From JBHIBA01 sp046758845 (lineage in GTDB: Bacteria > UBA8248 > JACPRG01 > G963555815): 9,524 nucleotides of DNA. The stretch covers positions 1 to 9,524 of the forward strand of contig JBHIBA010000175.1 in the NCBI GenBank assembly GCA_046758845.1, given 5' to 3'. This document shows, piece by piece, positions 6,078 to 9,524 of this stretch. A program made the position numbers and the translations under genes. Under the pieces are notes generated by a model. It was given only the letters and a program-made list of their open reading frames with translations, had not been told where the DNA came from and made no database searches. Position 1 is the first letter of the stretch, and the number at the start of each line of letters is the position of its first letter.

Positions 6078-6773
6078 ATGGGCTACGACTGGTTGACGTT
6101 CGATTGCTACGGCACGCTGATCGATTGGGAAGCGGGGATCCGGGCGTCGCTGGAGAAACTGGTCCTTGAGAAAAAACCGGGGGTTGACCCCGCAACGCTT
6201 CCGGCCCGATACATCACGACCGAACTCGCCGTGGAAGCGGAAGGGTACCGGCCCTATCGGGAGGTCCTCCGCATCAGCGTCGAGCGGCTTTTGAAAGCCA
6301 CGGGAATTTCCCTGACTCGTGACGAGGCCTCGGTCCTCGTCCGGACGCTTCCCACCTGGCAGCCTTTCCCCGACGTCCGGAAAACCCTCTCCCGACTTGG
6401 CGAGCGCTACCGCCTCGCCATCCTTTCCAACATAGACGAAGACCTCATCGCCCAGTCCGTGAAGGTCCTGCGCGTACGCTTCGACGCCGTCATCACCGCC
6501 GAACAGGTCCGCTCCTTCAAACCGGCGCCCGCCCACTGGCGGCGGATGCTGGAGGTTTGCGGAACGTCGGTGGACCGGGTTCTCCACGTGGCGGCCTCGC
6601 TGGAGCACGACGCCCGGCCGGCCAAGCGGCTGGGTTTCGACTGCGTCTGGGTGGACCGTCACGGTTCGGGAGAACCCGGAGACGTCCGGCCCGACCACAT
6701 CTTTCGCGACCTGAATCCTTTGGAGTCGCTTCTGCTCGGCGGGGGCCGCCCTGAGTCGGCTCCCACAGAGTAG
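6078..6773 (+). CDS. HAD-superfamily hydrolase, haloacid dehalogenase type II-like
   Basis: The 231-residue protein has the HAD motifs: nucleophile D9 in FDCYGTLID, S117/N118 in ILSNID, K148 in RSFKPAP, and an acidic motif ending at D178 in HVAASLEHD. Motif I is DxYGT rather than the DxD of HAD phosphatases, as in L-2-haloacid dehalogenases. Against those enzymes, the Ser and Asn that sit 5 and 3 residues before the final Asp are replaced here by A173 and L175. True dehalogenase activity is therefore doubtful and the substrate is unknown. The start ATG is preceded by AGGA 8 nt upstream. The gene lies 57 bp after the SGNH gene on the same strand and ends only 3 bp from the stop codon of the opposing thioredoxin gene, which leaves no room for an ordinary terminator between them. 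Confidence 0.85.
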   Translation: MGYDWLTFDCYGTLIDWEAGIRASLEKLVLEKKPGVDPATLPARYITTELAVEAEGYRPYREVLRISVERLLKATGISLTRDEASVLVRTLPTWQPFPDVRKTLSRLGERYRLAILSNIDEDLIAQSVKVLRVRFDAVITAEQVRSFKPAPAHWRRMLEVCGTSVDRVLHVAASLEHDARPAKRLGFDCVWVDRHGSGEPGDVRPDHIFRDLNPLESLLLGGGRPESAPTE

Positions 6774-6776
6774 GGT

Positions 6777-7115
6777 TCACTTAGCGGCGAATGCGTCCGC
6801 GTCAAGGAGGGCCGAGGCGAGCCTTTTGGCCGAGACCATGCCCACGTGATGGGACACAATCTCTCCGTCCTTGAAGATCAAGAAGGTGGGAATGCTGCGG
6901 ATCTCGTAACGGACGGCGAGGTCGGGGTCTTCATCCACGTTGACCTTCACCACCTGATACCGCCCGTCGGCTTTCTCAGCCAGGGCTTCCACTGCGGGGG
7001 CCATGGCCCGGCAGGATCCGCACCAATCGGCATAAAAGTCGACGAGTACGGGCGCCTCTGCGCTCAGGACTTCTCGCTCAAATTCGTTCGATCTAATTCT
7101 CTCAACGCTCGACAT
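6777..7115 (-). CDS. trxA: Thioredoxin with CGSC active site
   Basis: A 112-residue thioredoxin, close to the standard length of about 105-110. Landmarks are VLVDFYADWCGSC (24-35) with redox cysteines C32 and C35, KVNVDEDP (57-64), and SIPTFLIFKDGE (74-85) containing the cis-proline P76. The motif is CGSC instead of the canonical CGPC: codons TGC GGA TCC TGC on the minus strand. In other thioredoxins, changing the central proline raises the redox potential, so this protein may be less reducing or have specialised partners. The start is the ATG at 7115, supported by GGAGG 7 nt upstream; an in-frame ATG at 7184 has no homologous sequence behind it. It is monocistronic within the window and no thioredoxin reductase is nearby. 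Function as a cytoplasmic dithiol reductant is likely; partners are unknown. Confidence 0.93.
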   Translation of the reverse strand: MSSVERIRSNEFEREVLSAEAPVLVDFYADWCGSCRAMAPAVEALAEKADGRYQVVKVNVDEDPDLAVRYEIRSIPTFLIFKDGEIVSHHVGMVSAKRLASALLDADAFAAK

Positions 7116-7122
7116 GGGGTTT

Positions 7123-7127
7123 CCTCC
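7123..7127 (-). promoter_or_regulatory. Shine-Dalgarno of the thioredoxin gene
   Basis: GGAGG on the minus strand, 7 nt before the ATG at 7115, fixes this start over the in-frame ATG at 7184. Confidence 0.8.
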
Positions 7128-7452
7128 GTAACTTCGCTCTTCGGGGGCGGAGTCGATGGCCGATGTCGGCACCTTCGCGGCCACGCCCGAGCCCGCCGCT
7201 TTTTACTGTTCGTCCTCTCCAGGGCTCCACGTCCTATCCCTTTAGACACGCCGCACCGGTAAAGGGTTCAGAAGGTCATTCCACGGGCGAGATGCCGGGT
7301 AGATATTACCGATTGAGGTCAACTCCAGTCCTCTCGTTCTTTCCCCGCCCGTTTTGGTAGGATGAAGGGGATTGATAAACCGAAATGCGGCTCTTTGCGC
7401 CCGGTACGCGGGGGGAGATTCTAAGAGGAGCGCTAAACGGATTGGCACTCAT
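7128..7452. other. Intergenic region between divergent thioredoxin and UbiD genes
   Basis: No gene, RNA or riboswitch is recognised here. Open frames crossing it lack family character. Promoters for both divergent genes should lie in this stretch, but I cannot point to a convincing pair of boxes for either. The rest of the gap, up to the UbiD start, is filled by the repeat and hairpin described separately. Confidence 0.4.
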
Positions 7453-7556
7453 GTCACCCTGAGCGAGAGTCAGCGACTCTCGCGAAGGGTCTCGCAATTC
7501 AAGCGATCTGCGGCGAGATTCTTCGTGCGGGTCGATGTCCCGCACGAAGAACGACA
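7453..7556 (-). repeat. GTCA...TGAC element, copy 2 (inverted relative to copy 1)
   Basis: The sequence starting GTCACCCTGAGCGAGAGTC is the reverse complement of the right end of the element at 2235-2312. The match continues through the CGCGAAGGGTCTC and GATTCTTCG blocks before diverging. It contains a 9-bp perfect stem GCGAGAGTC-AGC-GACTCTCGC (7463-7483). The distal end is uncertain; I place it near 7556 after the strong hairpin at 7519-7551. It lies 44 bp or more upstream of the UbiD-family start, matching the position of copy 1 before the enamidase. Confidence 0.65.
7519..7551 (+). promoter_or_regulatory. 13-bp perfect hairpin in the leader of the UbiD gene
   Basis: TTCTTCGTGCGGG (7519-7531) pairs perfectly with CCCGCACGAAGAA (7539-7551) across a 7-nt loop, ending 48 nt before the ATG at 7600. 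It lies at the distal end of the repeat copy. There is no U-tract. It could be an RNA stem that affects expression, a protein-binding inverted repeat, or simply the folded end of the repeat element. Confidence 0.55.
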
Positions 7557-7599
7557 CGTCAACGATCAAGCGCTGCTGTTGGTAAGAAGGCAGAAAACG

Positions 7600-8955
7600 A
7601 TGGCGGAAGACCTGAGAGGTTTTTTGCAGGAGATCCAAGCCCGGGATAAGGGAGAGCTGATCCGGGTGAAGCGGGAGATCGCGCGCGACTTCGAGATGAC
7701 CGCCCTCGTCGCAAAACTCGAGGCCGAACACCGCGTTCCCGTCCTGTTCTTCGAAAAAGTCCAAGGGGCGGATTTTCCGGTTGTGGTGAACTGCTTCGCC
7801 TCGCGCTCCCGCATTGCCGCGGGCCTGGGCATCCCCTCGAAGGAGCTTCTGGACCGGTACCGGGAGGCGGTGGAACACCCGATTCCTCCAGAAGATGCGC
7901 ACTCAGCCCCCGTCCAGGAGGTGGTGATCGAGAACGACGCGGTGGACCTGAACCGCCTGCCTCTCATGCGTTACCACGACACTGACGCCGCGCCCTACCT
8001 GACCGCAGGGATCGTGTTTGCGAAGGACCCCGACAGCGGCGAATACAACCTGAGCTTCAACCGGATGATGCTCAAGGACCGCAACCGCTTCGGCGTCTTC
8101 ATGACCGTGGGCAAACACCTTCACGAAATCTACAGCCGCACGGAGGAGCGGGGCGAGGCCCTGCCCATCGCCATCTCCCTGGGCAACCATCCCGCCTGGG
8201 CGCTGGGGGCGCTCTACATCGGCCCTTACCAGGTGGACGAGCTGGGCGTCATCGGCGGCCTCATGAAGCGGCCCCTGGAAATGGCTCCCGCCCGGACGGT
8301 GGACCTGAAGGTCCCGGCCCGCGCGGAGATCATCCTGGAAGGAGAGATCGAGCCCTACACCCGGCAGGTGGAAGGCTCTTTCGCGGAGTTTCACGGCTAC
8401 GCTACCAAGCCCCGGGAACGACAGGTGGTCCGCATCAAGGCCATCACGCACCGGCGGAACGCCATCTACCAGGACATCCTCGGGGGCGCCCACCGCGAGC
8501 ACCTCGTTCTGCCGACCGTCCCCATGGAGGCGAATGTAGAGAAGGCCATCCGGGCGGCGGCGCCCTCGACGGTCGCCCTACGGATCGCCGCCCCTTTCAG
8601 CCTCGTCGTGTCCATCAAGAAGCGTTACCCGGGACAGCCGAAAACCGCGATCCTGGCGGCCTTGGGCGCGGAGCTTTACCTCAAGCAGGTCATCGTCGTG
8701 GACGAAGACATCGATGTGAGCGACCTCTCACGGGTGCTCTGGGCGATGGCGACGCGTTGCCAGTGGAGCCGGGATACGTTCGTGATTCCGGACGCTCCGG
8801 GCTCCTCCCTGGACCCATCGGCCCTTACGGAGGGGTTGGTGGACAAGGTCGGGATCGACGCCACCGCCAAACCGACGCTGGAGGCTTTCTCACCGCGCGC
8901 GCAGATCCCCCCCGAGGTCATGGCCCGCCTGAGGCTGGAAGACTACCTTTCCTGA
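7600..8955 (+). CDS. ubiD: UbiD-family decarboxylase (prenylated-FMN dependent)
   Basis: The 451-residue protein belongs to the UbiD/Fdc family of reversible (de)carboxylases acting on aromatic or alpha,beta-unsaturated acids. Residues N150 and R155 in NLSFNRMM, a His in GKHLH (172-175), E227 in RPLEM, and the E258/E263 pair in EGSFAEF correspond to the cofactor, metal and catalytic Glu-Arg-Glu positions of characterised members. The symbol is by family only; a ubiquinone role is not implied. Start ATG 7600 has GAAGG 9 nt upstream and begins at the family N-terminus (MAEDLRGFLQEI). The frame stays open further upstream through the repeat, but that part is not protein-like. UbiD enzymes need prenylated FMN made by UbiX, and no ubiX is in the window. 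Substrate is unknown; degradation of an aromatic or heteroaromatic acid would fit the neighbouring enamidase. Confidence 0.9.
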   Translation: MAEDLRGFLQEIQARDKGELIRVKREIARDFEMTALVAKLEAEHRVPVLFFEKVQGADFPVVVNCFASRSRIAAGLGIPSKELLDRYREAVEHPIPPEDAHSAPVQEVVIENDAVDLNRLPLMRYHDTDAAPYLTAGIVFAKDPDSGEYNLSFNRMMLKDRNRFGVFMTVGKHLHEIYSRTEERGEALPIAISLGNHPAWALGALYIGPYQVDELGVIGGLMKRPLEMAPARTVDLKVPARAEIILEGEIEPYTRQVEGSFAEFHGYATKPRERQVVRIKAITHRRNAIYQDILGGAHREHLVLPTVPMEANVEKAIRAAAPSTVALRIAAPFSLVVSIKKRYPGQPKTAILAALGAELYLKQVIVVDEDIDVSDLSRVLWAMATRCQWSRDTFVIPDAPGSSLDPSALTEGLVDKVGIDATAKPTLEAFSPRAQIPPEVMARLRLEDYLS

Positions 8956-8991
8956 CCGCTCGCCCCTCTGTGAAAACTGACCGTTGTTTGA

Positions 8992-9026
8992 TGCGGGGGG
9001 GGCTTTTTGTAAGGCGCCCCCCCGCA
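8992..9026 (+). terminator. G/C-run hairpin downstream of the UbiD gene
   Basis: TGCGGGGGGG (8992-9001) pairs with CCCCCCCGCA (9017-9026) around a 15-nt loop containing TTTTT. It starts 36 bp after the UbiD stop. There is no trailing U-run, so it is only a probable terminator. It resembles in style the hairpin that follows pyrR at the left edge. Confidence 0.5.
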
Positions 9027-9049
9027 CCCCCCCGCAAAACTTTCTTTTC

Positions 9050-9087
9050 GCGATAGGGTGCGGCCCTGCAGGGCCGCACCCTATCGC
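9050..9087. repeat. 38-bp perfect palindrome
   Basis: The sequence reads identically on both strands from 9050 to 9087, centred on CTGCAG, with arms beginning GCGATAGGGTGCGGCCCTG. With no spacer it could form a cruciform or a long hairpin. It may back up the preceding hairpin as a bidirectional terminator, or be a REP-like element related to the GTAGGGGC palindromes. No T-tract follows. Confidence 0.75.
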
Positions 9088-9209
9088 CCAAAAACTGGCC
9101 TGTCGGCCGGATGTCCGCCGATTGTAGCGGAGGGCCCAGAGCTGGTTGACCCTGCGCCACGCCGTGATAGGGGGGTCCCATGCGGGCCCCCGAGGCAAGG
9201 CCGCCGCGT

Positions 9210-9235
9210 GCCACTGGCAGCTTGGGGTCCGTGAC
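9210..9235 (+). repeat. 26-bp direct repeat, copy A
   Basis: The sequence GCCACTGGC(A)GCTTGGGGTC and the following CGTGAC recurs at 9459-9484 with a single A/G difference. The copy here is followed by GCCTT rather than by the tandem array. Confidence 0.8.
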
Positions 9236-9458
9236 GCCTTGTTCGCCAGTGTGTAGCGCGGGCGCGGGTCGGTGACCCTCAGCCCCGCTGGCATTAGAAG
9301 CCCTCTTTGGCGAAATACGCTGGCCCTGCCCCTACGGAACGGGCATCACTGATGGGGACCATGTAGGGGCGCGTCTCCGTACGCGCCCGTCCATGTGGGA
9401 ATTTCTGGATCGGGCCGATACGGGGACCGGCCCCTACACCGCCTCAGGTACGCAGGCC

Positions 9459-9484
9459 GCCACTGGCGGCTTGGGGTCCGTGAC
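9459..9484 (+). repeat. 26-bp direct repeat, copy B
   Basis: This matches 9210-9235 at 25 of 26 positions. Its last 14 bases are also the first part of the tandem array that begins at 9471. Confidence 0.8.
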
Positions 9485-9524
9485 CTCTTGGGGTCCGCGA
9501 CCTCTTGGGGTCCGTGACCTCTTG
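9471..9524 (+). repeat. 17-bp tandem repeat array running off the window
   Basis: Three units of TTGGGGTCCGTGACCTC (9471-9487, 9488-9504, 9505-9521) plus three bases of a fourth; the middle unit has CGCGA where the others have CGTGA. Each unit contains GGTC-N3-GACC. There are no spacers, so it is a simple tandem repeat, not CRISPR. The total length is unknown because the window ends inside it. Confidence 0.85.

Larger units (their letters stand above)
9088..9524. other. Gene-free, repeat-rich right end
   Basis: No credible gene is found after the palindrome. The stretch holds scattered GTAGGGGC motifs (9363 on plus, 9328-9335 and 9430-9437 on minus), a GGGTC-GGT-GACCC hairpin (9266-9278), a GCCGCC-ACT-GGCGGC hairpin (9456-9470), a 26-bp direct repeat and a tandem array. 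Short open frames here are rich in R/P/G and look spurious. Confidence 0.6.

Noticed and set aside
5745..6698. A 317-codon open frame on the minus strand
   Set aside because: It spans the ends of two plus-strand genes with recognised SGNH and HAD motifs, and its own translation is low in character.
7372..7599. A 76-residue N-terminal extension of the UbiD protein
   Set aside because: It would translate the repeat element and hairpin. Family homology starts at the ATG at 7600, which has a ribosome site.
9471..9524. A CRISPR array
   Set aside because: The units are 17 bp and directly abutting, with no spacers; no cas genes are present.

Overview
This is a GC-rich bacterial window (well above 60% GC by eye) with eight protein-coding genes, no RNA genes and no recognisable transposase or phage genes. 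Start codons are often non-ATG: GTG for the M20 hydrolase and the enamidase, TTG for the SGNH protein. The intergenic regions hold palindromic GTAGGGGC-type and GTCA...TGAC-type repeats. I associate that combination with uncultivated soil or subsurface lineages such as Methylomirabilota/Rokubacteria, Chloroflexota or related metagenomic genomes. This assignment is an impression, not a demonstration.

Left block (1-1933, minus strand): an M20-family amidase of the hydantoinase/carbamoylase type is followed, with an ATGA stop/start overlap, by a PyrR-like phosphoribosyltransferase. A hairpin just after pyrR probably closes this two-gene unit. A repeat-rich intergenic region (about 1934-2333) separates it from a divergent plus-strand block.

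Middle block (2334-6773, plus strand): an amidohydrolase closely resembling the enamidase of nicotinate fermentation; a PLP enzyme of the D-cysteine desulfhydrase/ACC deaminase family; after a 309-bp gap, a membrane-anchored SGNH hydrolase of somewhat lower GC; and a HAD hydrolase of the haloacid-dehalogenase type.

Right block: a thioredoxin with an unusual CGSC active site lies on the minus strand, tail to tail with the HAD gene (3 bp between stop codons). A UbiD-family, prenylated-FMN-type decarboxylase lies on the plus strand behind a 484-bp repeat-bearing gap. The last 570 bp contain no gene but several hairpins, a 38-bp perfect palindrome, a 26-bp direct repeat and a 17-bp tandem array running off the edge.

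Taken together, two C-N hydrolases acting on cyclic or ureido amides (M20 and enamidase), a PLP lyase/deaminase, a HAD hydrolase and a UbiD decarboxylase suggest catabolism of N-heterocyclic or related carboxylic compounds. The genes are in several transcription units, so a single pathway is a hypothesis. The best leads are the divergent enamidase/M20 pair with a coupled pyrR, and the shared repeat element just upstream of both the enamidase and the UbiD gene.
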